This document shows, one piece after another, positions 1-8,890 of a stretch of DNA of 64,000 nucleotides. Source of the stretch: Bog-756 sp963699085 (GTDB taxonomy: Bacteria > Actinomycetota > Acidimicrobiia > Acidimicrobiales > RAAP-2); contig CAVOTH010000004.1 of NCBI GenBank assembly GCA_963699085.1, positions 1,798,001-1,862,000 on the forward strand, given 5' to 3'. The notes beneath the pieces are model-generated. The model ran no database searches. It was given only the letters and a program-made list of their open reading frames with translations, and was not told the DNA's origin. The stretch's first letter is position 1. Each line of letters begins with the position of its first letter. The position numbers and the translations under genes were made by a program.

Positions 1-10
1 CGATTTCGTC

Positions 11-1444
11 ATGACCATCGGGGGCGACTCCGTCCCCGCCACTGACTCGTTCGGGGTGATCAACCCGGCCAATGGCGATGTGTTCGCCCACGCCCCCGAA
101 TGCACCCGGGAACAGCTCGACGCCGCCTTCGATTCGGCAGCCAAGGCCCAGCGGGACTGGAAGCTCGATGAGGACGCCCGGAGGGCGACGCTCCTCCAGA
201 TCGCCGATGCACTCATGGCGGCGGCGGGCGAGCTCGCCCCGATCCTGACCGCCGAACAGGGCAAGCCGTTGGCAGAGGCCAATATCGAGGTCTTCGCCTC
301 GGCCATCTGGTGCCAGTACTTCGCCAACTTGGAGACACCGCGGCAGGTGATCCAGGACGACGATCAGGCGCTCGTCGAAGTGGTCCGTCGCCCGGTCGGG
401 GTCGTGGCCGCCATCACCCCGTGGAACTTCCCGTTGACCCTGGCGTTCTGGAAGATCGCACCGGCACTGTTGGCCGGCAACACGATGGTGCTCAAGCCGT
501 CGCCCTACACTCCGCTGACCACCCTCAAGGTGGGCGAGATCCTCCGTGACGTGATGCCGGCCGGAGTCGTCAACACGGTGAGCGGCGGCGACCAGTTGGG
601 CGCCTGGATGACCGGCCACCCGGTGCCGCGCAAGGTGAGCTTCACCGGGTCGGTGGAGACCGGCAAGCTGGTGGCACAGTCGGCCGCTCCTGACCTGAAG
701 CGGGTCACGCTAGAGCTGGGCGGCAACGATCCGGCCATCGTGCTGGACGACGCCGACCCGGCCATGGTCAGCAAGGCCATCTTCGCCGCCGCCTTCGCCA
801 ACAACGGCCAGGTGTGCTCGGCCATCAAGCGGGTATACGTGCCCGAGTCCCTCTACAGCGAAGTCGTCGAGGGGATCACCGCCCATGCCGAGGCGGTCAA
901 GGTCGGGGACGGCACCGACGCCGAGTCGAAACTGGGGCCGATCAACAACGCCCCGCAGTTCGAACGGGTCAAGGAGCTGGTGGCCGACGCGCTGGCCAAC
1001 GGGGCCAAGGCCACCACCGGTGGAAAGGCCATGGAGCGCCCCGGGTACTTCTTCGAGCCGACCATCCTCACCGACGTCAGCGACGGCACCCGGATCGTCG
1101 ACGAGGAGCAGTTCGGGCCGGCCCTGCCGGTCATCCCCTACCGCGACATCGACGACGTGGTGGAGCGGGCCAACAGCACCCACTTCGGGCTCTCCGGCTC
1201 GGTGTGGGGTGCTGACACCGATCGGGCGGCGGGGGTGGCCGAGCGACTCGAGTGCGGCACCACCTGGGTGAACACCCACCTGGCCCTGGCCCCGAACCAG
1301 CCCTTCGGCGGGTTCAAGTGGAGTGGTGTCGGGTCGGAGAACGGCCCGTGGGGACTCTCGGAGTTCACCGAGGTTCAGGCCGTCTACCGCGCCAAGCCCG
1401 GTACGGACGGGCTGAACCTCTCGACCGGGGGCATCTACTCCTGA
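11..1444 (+). CDS. Aldehyde dehydrogenase family protein
   Basis: NAD(P)-dependent aldehyde dehydrogenase that oxidises an aldehyde to a carboxylate in the cytosol; the substrate cannot be deduced. The Rossmann-side motif ITPWNFP is present, the general-base Glu lies in LELGGNDPA (E235) and the nucleophilic Cys in NNGQVCSA (C269). The C-terminal QPFGGFKWSG signature is intact. The length of 477 aa is close to the family norm. The frame is open to the window edge (codons for D-F-V precede the ATG), so the true start may lie a few residues upstream, outside the window. Confidence 0.93.
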   Translation: MTIGGDSVPATDSFGVINPANGDVFAHAPECTREQLDAAFDSAAKAQRDWKLDEDARRATLLQIADALMAAAGELAPILTAEQGKPLAEANIEVFASAIWCQYFANLETPRQVIQDDDQALVEVVRRPVGVVAAITPWNFPLTLAFWKIAPALLAGNTMVLKPSPYTPLTTLKVGEILRDVMPAGVVNTVSGGDQLGAWMTGHPVPRKVSFTGSVETGKLVAQSAAPDLKRVTLELGGNDPAIVLDDADPAMVSKAIFAAAFANNGQVCSAIKRVYVPESLYSEVVEGITAHAEAVKVGDGTDAESKLGPINNAPQFERVKELVADALANGAKATTGGKAMERPGYFFEPTILTDVSDGTRIVDEEQFGPALPVIPYRDIDDVVERANSTHFGLSGSVWGADTDRAAGVAERLECGTTWVNTHLALAPNQPFGGFKWSGVGSENGPWGLSEFTEVQAVYRAKPGTDGLNLSTGGIYS

Positions 1445-1509
1445 CCAGAGGCCTTGACCGGACTGGAACACGGCCGCACTATGGGTCCAGGGGCCGAGAG
1501 GGAGCGCCA

Positions 1510-2031
1510 ATGGGCAAGAGGACCATCCAGCTCGCCGTGGTACTGAGCGCGGTGATCGTCAGTCTGACAGCAGCTGCGCAGACCGCGGGTGCGTCCCATC
1601 GCGTGGGACCGCACCAATTCTTCACCGGCGTGATCAACGGCACAGATGGCAACACGACGGTCCCCATTCCCATCGACATGGCCTGCTTCGGACCGCTGAC
1701 GCCAGGGGAGACCGGGCACCCGATGGGGGGCCAGACCCTGGCTGTCCACCAGCTGTTCCCTCCCACAACCGCTCACTCGCTGGGCCAGACCGGCAACGAC
1801 GCGACGATCGGGGTGTTCTTCGGTGCACCGCCACCGGCTCCGAATCCGGGAGCAGGTGTTCCGGTTGCGGACTCGGCGATCGGGTTCACCCGGTACGACA
1901 GGGCGAAGGGTCTGCCCACGTCGCTGACTCTCCCGTGCAGTGGGACGGGGACCGTCTGGTTCGTCCCGATCCCCGTCGTGCCCCCCTCCCGAGCGCAAGC
2001 CGTCCCCGTGTCGTTCGAATCACAGCCCTGA
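1510..2031 (+). CDS. Small secreted protein of unknown function
   Basis: A 173-aa protein with a typical Sec signal peptide: MGKR, then a hydrophobic stretch, then a likely cleavage after AQTAGA near residue 28. The mature part is Pro/Gly-rich with two cysteines and no recognised domain. The start is the ATG with a GAGAGGGAG-type ribosome site just upstream; the open frame continues further 5' but into the aldehyde dehydrogenase gene. It converges on the phosphotransferase-like gene with about 35 bp between stops. No function is inferred beyond export. Confidence 0.7.
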   Translation: MGKRTIQLAVVLSAVIVSLTAAAQTAGASHRVGPHQFFTGVINGTDGNTTVPIPIDMACFGPLTPGETGHPMGGQTLAVHQLFPPTTAHSLGQTGNDATIGVFFGAPPPAPNPGAGVPVADSAIGFTRYDRAKGLPTSLTLPCSGTGTVWFVPIPVVPPSRAQAVPVSFESQP

Positions 2032-2066
2032 TACCCGCCGACGTGGCCACCGGGCCTACCCGACAC

Positions 2067-2768
2067 CTACGCGGTCGAGCTTCCGCCCGCCTTCTTCACC
2101 AATTCCCACATCTGGGCCTGTTCGCCGGCGGACATGTGAGGGTCTGCCGCCTTCCACGCCACGACCTCGGGCAGCCGGCGCCTCACTTCAGCGAGGTCGA
2201 AGGATCGGAGGAAGCTCTGAACCAGAGCCGAGCGGGCCTTCCCGAGGACGGCTCCGACGAGACGGCCTGGCGAGAGCTCGCCCACATCCATGAGGACCCA
2301 GGCCAAGGCCACGTCGACAGCAGGATCCCCTCGACACGCTCTCGCCCAGTCGATGACAACAGGGCCCCGTCGACCGATCATCACATTGAGTGGATGGAGG
2401 TCGAGGTGGAGGAGCCTGCTCCCCTGACCGACCGGAGCATCGATCATCCAGTCCGGTGCCGTCAGTTCGTGGAGCTGCTCATGGAGTTCGGCGAGGACAC
2501 GCCCTTGGTGGGAGATGGTCCAGGGGCGCTTCGACATCGTCCCCACCATGTCAGCGCCCACGACGCGCTCCATCACGATGTCGAGGCCATCGTCACTGAG
2601 TTCCTCGACGGCAGGCACCGGGAAGCCCTGCGACCGGACGTATTCCATCACCCGGGCTTCGAGTGCCATCGAGTGCCCCTCGCGGGATCGCCGGAGAATG
2701 AGTCCCGGCCCGTACTCGAAGATGTCGGCATCGCGACCGGACGCCAACAGTGGTCCGGGTTCCCTCAT
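2067..2768 (-). CDS. Aminoglycoside phosphotransferase-like kinase (APH family)
   Basis: A 233-aa protein-kinase-fold small-molecule kinase. The catalytic loop reads HLDLHPLNVMI (H121, D123, N128) and the metal-binding Asp lies in VVIDWARA (D140), matching APH/choline-kinase enzymes. It is short for the family because the N-lobe is compact. The start is the ATG at MREPGPL; the frame runs far upstream but crosses the divergent gene at 2888. The substrate is unknown, and antibiotic resistance should not be assumed. About 120 bp separates it from the divergent small gene. Confidence 0.75.
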   Translation of the reverse strand: MREPGPLLASGRDADIFEYGPGLILRRSREGHSMALEARVMEYVRSQGFPVPAVEELSDDGLDIVMERVVGADMVGTMSKRPWTISHQGRVLAELHEQLHELTAPDWMIDAPVGQGSRLLHLDLHPLNVMIGRRGPVVIDWARACRGDPAVDVALAWVLMDVGELSPGRLVGAVLGKARSALVQSFLRSFDLAEVRRRLPEVVAWKAADPHMSAGEQAQMWELVKKAGGSSTA

Positions 2769-2887
2769 AGCGGCCACGCTAGTGGCAGGGCTCCCGGCTC
2801 CCCGGGGGAACCGGCCCGGGTGCCGGTCCGATCTTCCACTTCCGACGCTACGGTTGTGCTTCCCCGGCAACCGACAAGGAAACTCCC

Positions 2888-3145
2888 ATGACGCCTTCCC
2901 CCAGTGCAGTCCGATTGATCGGGCACCAACGGCGTTTCGCCGAGTCGATCGCCCAGATCGACTCCGAGCTGGAGTTCGCCTTGGGGGCTGCCGTCGCCAA
3001 GCGTCGAGACGAGGTGGTGGCTGCCGCCCGCGCCGCATACGGACCCAGCGAGGACTTCCGTGGCGTACGTGACGCTTGGGATGCCGTATTTCCAGATGGG
3101 GTCTATAGCGCCACCGGTCTGGCCGAGGCCAAGCGGCTGGCCTGA
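2888..3145 (+). CDS. Small hypothetical protein, 85 aa
   Basis: A short, probably helical, charged protein with no recognised family. An AAGGAA ribosome site lies 6-7 bases before the ATG, and codon use resembles neighbouring genes, which supports its being real. It is divergent from the phosphotransferase-like gene, and a 7-bp inverted repeat follows 13 bp after its stop. Confidence 0.5.
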   Translation: MTPSPSAVRLIGHQRRFAESIAQIDSELEFALGAAVAKRRDEVVAAARAAYGPSEDFRGVRDAWDAVFPDGVYSATGLAEAKRLA

Positions 3146-3158
3146 CTACAGCCCATCC

Positions 3159-3178
3159 ACATGGGGATACACCCATGT
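3159..3178. terminator. Hairpin downstream of the 85-aa gene
   Basis: ACATGGG (3159-3165) and CCCATGT (3172-3178) form a perfect 7-bp inverted repeat around a 6-nt loop. It lies between the stop of the small gene and the promoter of the repeat protein. There is no T-tract, so it may be a terminator or an operator. Confidence 0.35.
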
Positions 3179-3199
3179 CGGGTCGAGTGCTGGCAGGAT

Positions 3200-3232
3200 T
3201 TGGACTGCGACTAATGGTCGCATGTCTATTAA
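3200..3232 (+). promoter_or_regulatory. Putative promoter with dyad for the repeat protein gene
   Basis: TTGGAC (3200-3205) could be a -35 element, with TCTATT or TATTAA (3225-3232) as a -10. The dyad TGCGAC-taatg-GTCGCA (3206-3222) sits between them. A similar TGCGACTAA motif occurs upstream of the exported pentapeptide protein gene near 25250. The spacer would be about 19 bp, a layout seen with MerR-type regulators, but the elements are weak matches and this is inference. Confidence 0.35.
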
Positions 3233-3289
3233 TGCGCCTCTGGCTCGGTCGACGCTGGGACGGGAGACGCCACAGCCGGAGGATCCCCC

Positions 3290-4915
3290 ATGCTTGCGTC
3301 TCGCTCCTGGATCGGCGCCGTCCTGTCGGCCGCCCCCGCCGTGGTCGCCGCCCTGTTGTTCGCCACCGTGGTCGGCAACGCGTCGACTGCCGGGGCGACC
3401 GGTACCGGCGGTCAGGCGGTCGACTATGACTCCACCCTCTCTCCACTGCCCGGCAACATCCCGAGCTACGGCGCCGAGGCGTACGCGTTCAACGAGATCG
3501 GGAACCAAGTGACACTGGCGCCCTCGGGTGGGCGGCTTGCAGACGTGACCGTCACGATGAGCAGTTGGGCGTGCGAGTCCGGCGGCTGGACGGGACCGAC
3601 TCCGTGCACGACTACCCCCGGCGCCACCTTTGCGGTCCCGATCACCTTCGACATCTACCACCCGGGTACCACACCAGGCACGGTGGGGAGCCTGATCACC
3701 AGCAGCACCCAGACCTTCAACATTCCGTACCGGCCGTCGGCCGATCCTGCCTGCACCTCGGGGCCGACCAAGTGGATGGATTCGAACGGCACCTGTTACA
3801 ACGGCTTGGCCGACAACATCACCTTCGATTTCAGCTCCAAGGACATCGCGCTCCCGAGCACCGTGGTCTACGGCATCTCGTACAACACGGACAACTACGG
3901 CCCGGAACCGATCGGCGGCACCACCAGTCCCACCGACTCGTTGAATGTGGCCTTCACCACCGAATCCTCGAATGTCTCGGCGGGCGCTGACGTCAATCCC
4001 GGCAACATCTTCGTCAACTCGGCCAGTGCCACCAACTCGAACCTCTTCTGTGGCTCGGCCGTGCCTGACACCTTCGTCGAGGTTCCCAACGGCTGCGTCT
4101 CGGGCACTCCGCCGACCAACGACATCCCCGCCGTGCAGTTCACATCGGCCCCGACGACCGCCCCGCCGACTGGCTACTGGCAAGTCGCGTCCGACGGCGG
4201 CGTCTTCAGTTTCGGACCGCAGTTCTACGGCTCCACCGGCGATATGCCACTCAACGCCCCGGTGGTTGGGCTGGCCTCGACTCCCAACGGGTCCGGCTAC
4301 TGGGAGGTCGCCTCCGACGGAGGGATCTTCACCTTCGGCAACGCCCGGTTCTACGGCTCGATGGGAGGTACGCACCTCAACCGGTCGGTCGTCGGCATGG
4401 CCAGGACCTCAACGGGCGACGGCTACTGGCTCGTGGCGGCCGACGGTGGCGTCTTCAACTTCGGCGATGCCGGGTTCTACGGTTCGATGGGAGGCCAGCA
4501 CCTCTCTGCACCGATCGTCGCCATTGTCGGGACCCCGTCCGGACAGGGGTATTGGGAAGTCGGTGCCGACGGGGCGGTCTATGGCTTTGGTAACGGTCGG
4601 GACCTCGGTTCGATGGCCGGTGCGCCGCTCCGATCGCCAATCGTGGGCATCGCCGCCACACCTTCGGGCAACGGTTACTGGCTCGTGGCATCCGATGGCG
4701 GGGTCTTCAACTTCGGAGACGCCGGGTTCTACGGTTCGATGGGAGGCCAGCACCTCAACAAGCCCGTGGTCGGCATCACCGGAACGGTGTCCGGCGCCGG
4801 ATACACCGAGGTCGCCTCCGACGGAGGCGTCTTCAACTTCGGGGACTCGGTGTTCACGGGTTCGATGGGTGGGAGGCCCCTCCAGCAACCGGTGGTGGGT
4901 ATCACCACCCCCTGA
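3290..4915 (+). CDS. Secreted protein with six C-terminal GYW/DGGVF-FG repeats
   Basis: A 541-aa exported protein. The start has a strong GGAGG site seven bases before the ATG, and the signal peptide ends around STAGA near residue 33. Residues about 35-280 form a Cys-containing domain of unknown type. From G295 to the end there are six repeats of about 42 aa, each with GYW-V-(A/S)DGG(V/I)F-FG and FYGSMGG-type motifs, likely a beta-propeller or similar fold. Repeats 3 and 5 are nearly identical at DNA level, suggesting recent duplication or conversion. Such repeats are frequent in Acidimicrobiia cell-surface proteins. The role is unknown; binding to a cell-wall or carbohydrate ligand is possible. 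Confidence 0.85.
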   Translation: MLASRSWIGAVLSAAPAVVAALLFATVVGNASTAGATGTGGQAVDYDSTLSPLPGNIPSYGAEAYAFNEIGNQVTLAPSGGRLADVTVTMSSWACESGGWTGPTPCTTTPGATFAVPITFDIYHPGTTPGTVGSLITSSTQTFNIPYRPSADPACTSGPTKWMDSNGTCYNGLADNITFDFSSKDIALPSTVVYGISYNTDNYGPEPIGGTTSPTDSLNVAFTTESSNVSAGADVNPGNIFVNSASATNSNLFCGSAVPDTFVEVPNGCVSGTPPTNDIPAVQFTSAPTTAPPTGYWQVASDGGVFSFGPQFYGSTGDMPLNAPVVGLASTPNGSGYWEVASDGGIFTFGNARFYGSMGGTHLNRSVVGMARTSTGDGYWLVAADGGVFNFGDAGFYGSMGGQHLSAPIVAIVGTPSGQGYWEVGADGAVYGFGNGRDLGSMAGAPLRSPIVGIAATPSGNGYWLVASDGGVFNFGDAGFYGSMGGQHLNKPVVGITGTVSGAGYTEVASDGGVFNFGDSVFTGSMGGRPLQQPVVGITTP

Positions 4916-5018
4916 TCGACGTCGATTCCGGTGGACACAGCCCTCGGACGCGCATCGGCCAGTGACCCCGACGACGTGGCAGAGCTAAGTATTCCCAGCT
5001 TTATGTCGATAACGAGGC

Positions 5019-6875
5019 ATGGCAGTCGTCTCGGGCCAAGTGAGGGCCCACCTTTCGCCAAGCAGGCAGGACGTGTGGCTGGGCGCCGGACTGATTTCGA
5101 CGCTCGCCGTCATGATGGCCTGCACCTCATGGGCGATCCATGTCCCGCCAAGCGCCCTGACCAGGGCCTTCGTCATCCTGGCCGTCGCCATGGGGCTCAA
5201 CGTGGTGCTCTTCCTCCAGCCTTGGGGGCGTCTCCGGTCCCGGGTCCCGTTGCTGGTCTTCCCGGTTCTGCTCCTCGTCACGCTGCTGGCGATCGCCGCC
5301 GTCGATCAGCTGCTGGCGGCCAGTTACACCGGGGTCCTCACCTTGGCATTCATCTACATAGGCCTGACCCAGCGACCGGGCACGGCCACCTTGTTCACCG
5401 TCCTGGCAGTCCCGGTGTGGATCGTGTGTCAACAGAACCAGAGCACCGCCGTGGGGGTGCGGATCCCGATGGTGCTCATCGTCTGGATCGTCATCGGCGA
5501 GGTCCTGGCCGCGCACACCTCTGCCAGCCGCGCCCGGACCGATGAGCTCGTCGCCCGAGCCGGCAACGACGCGCTGACCGGGCTGGCCAACCGACAGGCG
5601 ATGGCCGAGCGGATCGACGGAGCGATCGTCGAAGCAAACGGCAAGCCGTCCTCACTTCTGGTGCTCGATCTCGATGGGTTCAAGGCCGTCAACGATGCCT
5701 TCGGCCACGCTGTCGGCGATGAGCTCCTCATCATCGTCGCCGAACGCATCCGGGCACACCTGGCGGCCGATGACCTCCTGGTCCGGCTGGGAGGGGACGA
5801 GTTCGCGGCCTACCTCGACGACTGCGATCCCGAGTCGGCGGTCAGCGTCGGCCGTCGACTCGTCGAAGCGGTGGGCGGCCCGGTCGAGCTGTCCCGTGGC
5901 AACGTGACCGTGACGGCAAGCGTCGGCATCATCGACCTGCACGACTGTGCGTCATCCCAGGATGCCATCGGCGACGCAGATGTCGCCATGTACGAGGCGA
6001 AGCTCAAGGGCAAGAACCGGATAGCCGTGTTCGAATCGGACATGAGAGACCGAATCGCCGCGCGTTTCCAACTCGGGTCGGAGCTGAGGACGGCCTTCGA
6101 GGACGGCCAGTTCGAGAACTTCTATCAGCCGACCGTCGAGACCCGGACCGGCCAGGTGACCGGCTACGAAGCGCTGCTCCGCTGGCATCATCCTCAACGA
6201 GGGCTCCTGGCCGCGGGGGCGTTCATCGAGGTCTGTGAGGAGTCGGGTCTCATCGTGCCCCTCGGTACCTGGATCCTCAACGCCGCCTGTCGACAGGCCC
6301 AGCAGTGGCGGGTGGAGGACCCGGGCCATCCGATATCGGTGGCCGTCAATTTGGCCACCCGGCAGATACTCGACGTCGATCTGGTGGCTGACGTGAAGGC
6401 CGCACTCCGGGACTCGGGACTGCCCGGTAATGCCCTGGTCCTCGAAATCACCGAGCGGGTGCTACTCGATGACTCCCGCTTCGTGCTTCACCAGCTGAGT
6501 GAGCTGAAGGCATTAGGAGTGATGATCGCCGTCGACGACTTCGGGACCGGCTACTCCTCGCTGGCCTATCTCCGGAAGTTCCCCATCGATATCCTGAAGA
6601 TCGACCGGAGCTTCGTCGAAGTCCTCGACGACGACCGCCAAGCCGTGGCCCTGGCCAAGTCGATCGTCGGGATTGCCGACGCCCTGGAACTCGAGGTGAT
6701 CGCCGAAGGGGCGGAGACCGCCTCTCAGGTGGCTGCCTTGTCCGACATCGGATGCCATGTCATCCAGGGGTACTACTTCGGCCATCCGATGTCGGCCGAA
6801 ACGCTGGAGAGCGTCGACTATCGAAACCAGATCGGGCGACCACTTGCCACCACCGAACACACCCCTCTGGCGTGA
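5019..6875 (+). CDS. Membrane-anchored GGDEF-EAL cyclic-di-GMP protein
   Basis: A 618-aa protein. Residues 1-165 hold about five or six membrane helices. A GGDEF diguanylate cyclase domain follows (LDLDGFKAVND near 216, RLGGDEF at 256-262), then an EAL phosphodiesterase domain (YEALLRW from 383, DDFGTGYSS near 506, ending around IQGYYFGHP). Both active-site motifs look intact, so it could make or degrade c-di-GMP. The RxxD inhibitory site normally five residues before GGDEF is absent. The stop codon abuts the stop of the convergent M20 gene with no gap. Confidence 0.93.
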   Translation: MAVVSGQVRAHLSPSRQDVWLGAGLISTLAVMMACTSWAIHVPPSALTRAFVILAVAMGLNVVLFLQPWGRLRSRVPLLVFPVLLLVTLLAIAAVDQLLAASYTGVLTLAFIYIGLTQRPGTATLFTVLAVPVWIVCQQNQSTAVGVRIPMVLIVWIVIGEVLAAHTSASRARTDELVARAGNDALTGLANRQAMAERIDGAIVEANGKPSSLLVLDLDGFKAVNDAFGHAVGDELLIIVAERIRAHLAADDLLVRLGGDEFAAYLDDCDPESAVSVGRRLVEAVGGPVELSRGNVTVTASVGIIDLHDCASSQDAIGDADVAMYEAKLKGKNRIAVFESDMRDRIAARFQLGSELRTAFEDGQFENFYQPTVETRTGQVTGYEALLRWHHPQRGLLAAGAFIEVCEESGLIVPLGTWILNAACRQAQQWRVEDPGHPISVAVNLATRQILDVDLVADVKAALRDSGLPGNALVLEITERVLLDDSRFVLHQLSELKALGVMIAVDDFGTGYSSLAYLRKFPIDILKIDRSFVEVLDDDRQAVALAKSIVGIADALELEVIAEGAETASQVAALSDIGCHVIQGYYFGHPMSAETLESVDYRNQIGRPLATTEHTPLA

Positions 6876-8316
6876 TCACTGAGCAGCGTTGGCGGCGTGG
6901 GCGTCGAGCAGCAGAGCCAGCGCAGCGGTGATCCGCTCGGCGGTCGGGAGATGCAGCCCCTCGTTGGGACCGTGGGCGTTCGACCCGGGACCGAGGACGC
7001 CGGCAGCCAGGATCTGCGACTCGGGGAACCGATCGGCCAGCCACCCGAGAAAAGGGATCGTGCCACCCTCGCCCAACCGGGACGGTGGATTGGCGAAACA
7101 GGCCCGAGAGGCCACATCCAGGGCTCCGGTCAGCCACGGTGCCTGTGGGATCGCCGCCCATCCTCCGGCTTGCTGGGCCCCGCTCCAGGTGACCTCGGCC
7201 CCGTAGGGCGGATCGGCGGTGAGTGTCCGGGCCAGCGCTTCGGCCGCCATGTCGGCGTCGCAGGTCGGCGGGATCCGAACGACCAACTTCAGTGACGTAA
7301 ACGGTCGCAGCACGGAGCCGGCCTCGGCCGGGACCGGCATGCCATCAGCGCCCACCACGGCCACCGACGCCCGCCAGGCATTCCGCATGGCCCGGTCCGC
7401 GCCGTCGGAACCGTCGAGTGCCAGACCCTCGACCGTGGGGAACGGCCGCTGGTCGCCGGCCGAATCCAGCGCGGCACCCTGCTCCTGCGCCGCCTGGAAC
7501 GCCCACTCCGGCGGCTCGACGTGCAGCTCGGGAACGAGCAGGTCGCCGGTGGCGGCGTCTTCGATCCGGTCCAGGATGAGTCGTGCGATCCGGAAGGACG
7601 ACGGGACGACTCCCCCGGCCTCGCCACTGTGCACCCCATGGTCGAGGACCCGGACGGTCAGCGTGCCGATCAACACCCCGCGCAGCGACGTGGTGACCCA
7701 CAGCCGGTCATAGGTCGGGCTGCCCGAGTCGAGGGCCAGCACCAGATCCGGCACGCCGATCCGGTCGGACAGGATGGCCAGCACCTCGGGCAGATGGGGA
7801 CTGCCGCTCTCCTCGGATCCCTCGGCCAGGATCACCACCCGACCGTGGCGCCCCCCGGCGGCGACCACCGACTCCACGGCCAGCACCGCGGACGGGAGTG
7901 CGTAGCCGTCGTCGGCCACACCCCGGGCATAGAGCCAGTCCCCGTCCACCACCGGCGTCCATGGTCCCCGTCCTCCGGTCCACCCGTCGAATGGGGGCTG
8001 CTTGTCGATGTGGCCGTAGATCAGGACCGTCCCGCGCGCCCCGTCATCGGTAGCGGGGATCTCGATCAGGACCGTCGGGGTCAGCCCGGGCCGGCGCACG
8101 ACATCGACCACCGCTCCCGGGATGGCCCGCGAACGTGCCCATCGCCGCCATCAGTTCCGCCGCCTCGTCCATGTGCCCGGCGGACTCCCAATCGGGGTCG
8201 AAGTCCGGCGAAAGGTTGGGGATGCGGGCAAACTCCTCGAGCAGGGGGAGTACGTCGGAACGCCAGTGGTCGCGGGCGAAGGCGACGGCGTTCTCTGATC
8301 GGAATCCGGAGGTCAT
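6876..8316 (-). CDS. M20 family dipeptidase/peptidase (apparent +1 frameshift near 8142)
   Basis: A zinc metallopeptidase of the M20/ArgE-DapE-like family, probably a cytosolic dipeptidase. The N-terminus (MTSGFRSENAVAF... to AELMAA) lies in one frame and the rest in another. Dropping one base near 8142 joins AELMAA to WARSRAIPGAVVDVV and gives a 479-aa protein, which is normal length. Metal-site motifs are present: IYGHIDKQP, ARGVADD, EGSEESGS, LALDSGSP and NAHGPNEG near the C-terminus. The frameshift is probably a sequence error but could be a recent pseudogene. Confidence 0.85.
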
Positions 8317-8374
8317 CGAGCGATCCTAGGCACCCCTGCGGGACGGTGGCCGGGCATCGGTGAACAGGGATTTC

Positions 8375-8393
8375 CCGGTTCCGTACGAACCGG
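8375..8393. promoter_or_regulatory. Inverted repeat upstream of the marR-type gene
   Basis: CCGGTTC (8375-8381) and GAACCGG (8387-8393) form a perfect 7-bp inverted repeat around CGTAC. It lies between the divergent M20 and MarR starts. It could be a second operator or a promoter-proximal hairpin. Confidence 0.35.
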
Positions 8394-8405
8394 TGAACTC
8401 GTTCG

Positions 8406-8418
8406 ATAGTCTAACTAT
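8406..8418. promoter_or_regulatory. MarR-type operator
   Basis: ATAGT-cta-ACTAT is a perfect 13-bp palindrome, 28 bp before the MarR start codon. Its form (TAGTTAGACTA on the other strand) matches the usual autoregulatory site of MarR repressors that control adjacent exporter operons. The regulator is inferred to repress its own operon. Confidence 0.6.
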
Positions 8419-8446
8419 GTGACTCCCGAACCGTCAGCTCCCGTCC

Positions 8447-8890
8447 ATGCCCGCGCCCACCGACAGGAAAACTGTCGGTCGGACCGTCGCGTGGATGGCC
8501 AAGCAGGTGGAGATCGGCCTCGGTACCGTCGACCTGTCGCTGCCCCAGTACCGGGTGCTCGGCCTCTTGGACGAGCGGTCGTCCGTCTCCTCTGATCTGG
8601 CCGAGCGCCTCGCCGTCCGCCCCCCCACCGTCACCGCGGTGGTCGACGGACTGGTGGCCCGGGGACTGGTGGAACGGCTCCCGGTGGCCGGAGACCGGCG
8701 TCGGGTCGACCACAAGGTGACACTCGAGGGCCTCGCCGTGTTGGCCGCGGCCGACGCCGCCGTCGAGGCCCGCCTCAACATCGTCACCGACGCCATGAAC
8801 GACCCGGTGGCGGCCGAAGAGGCGTTCGCCGGACTGGCTGGCTGGCGTCTGGCGCTCGTCACCTACAGCCGGGCACGGTGGGGCCGATGA
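8447..8890 (+). CDS. MarR family transcriptional regulator
   Basis: A 147-aa winged-helix regulator. LSLPQYRVLGLLDE begins the DNA-binding domain, followed by the recognition region SSDLAERLAVRPPTVTAVV and the wing DRRRVDHKVTLEG. It is the first gene of an operon with two ABC exporter subunits; its stop overlaps the next start as ATGA. The palindrome at 8406-8418 is its probable operator. It likely senses a small lipophilic or aromatic compound exported by the transporter (inference). Confidence 0.88.
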   Translation: MPAPTDRKTVGRTVAWMAKQVEIGLGTVDLSLPQYRVLGLLDERSSVSSDLAERLAVRPPTVTAVVDGLVARGLVERLPVAGDRRRVDHKVTLEGLAVLAAADAAVEARLNIVTDAMNDPVAAEEAFAGLAGWRLALVTYSRARWGR

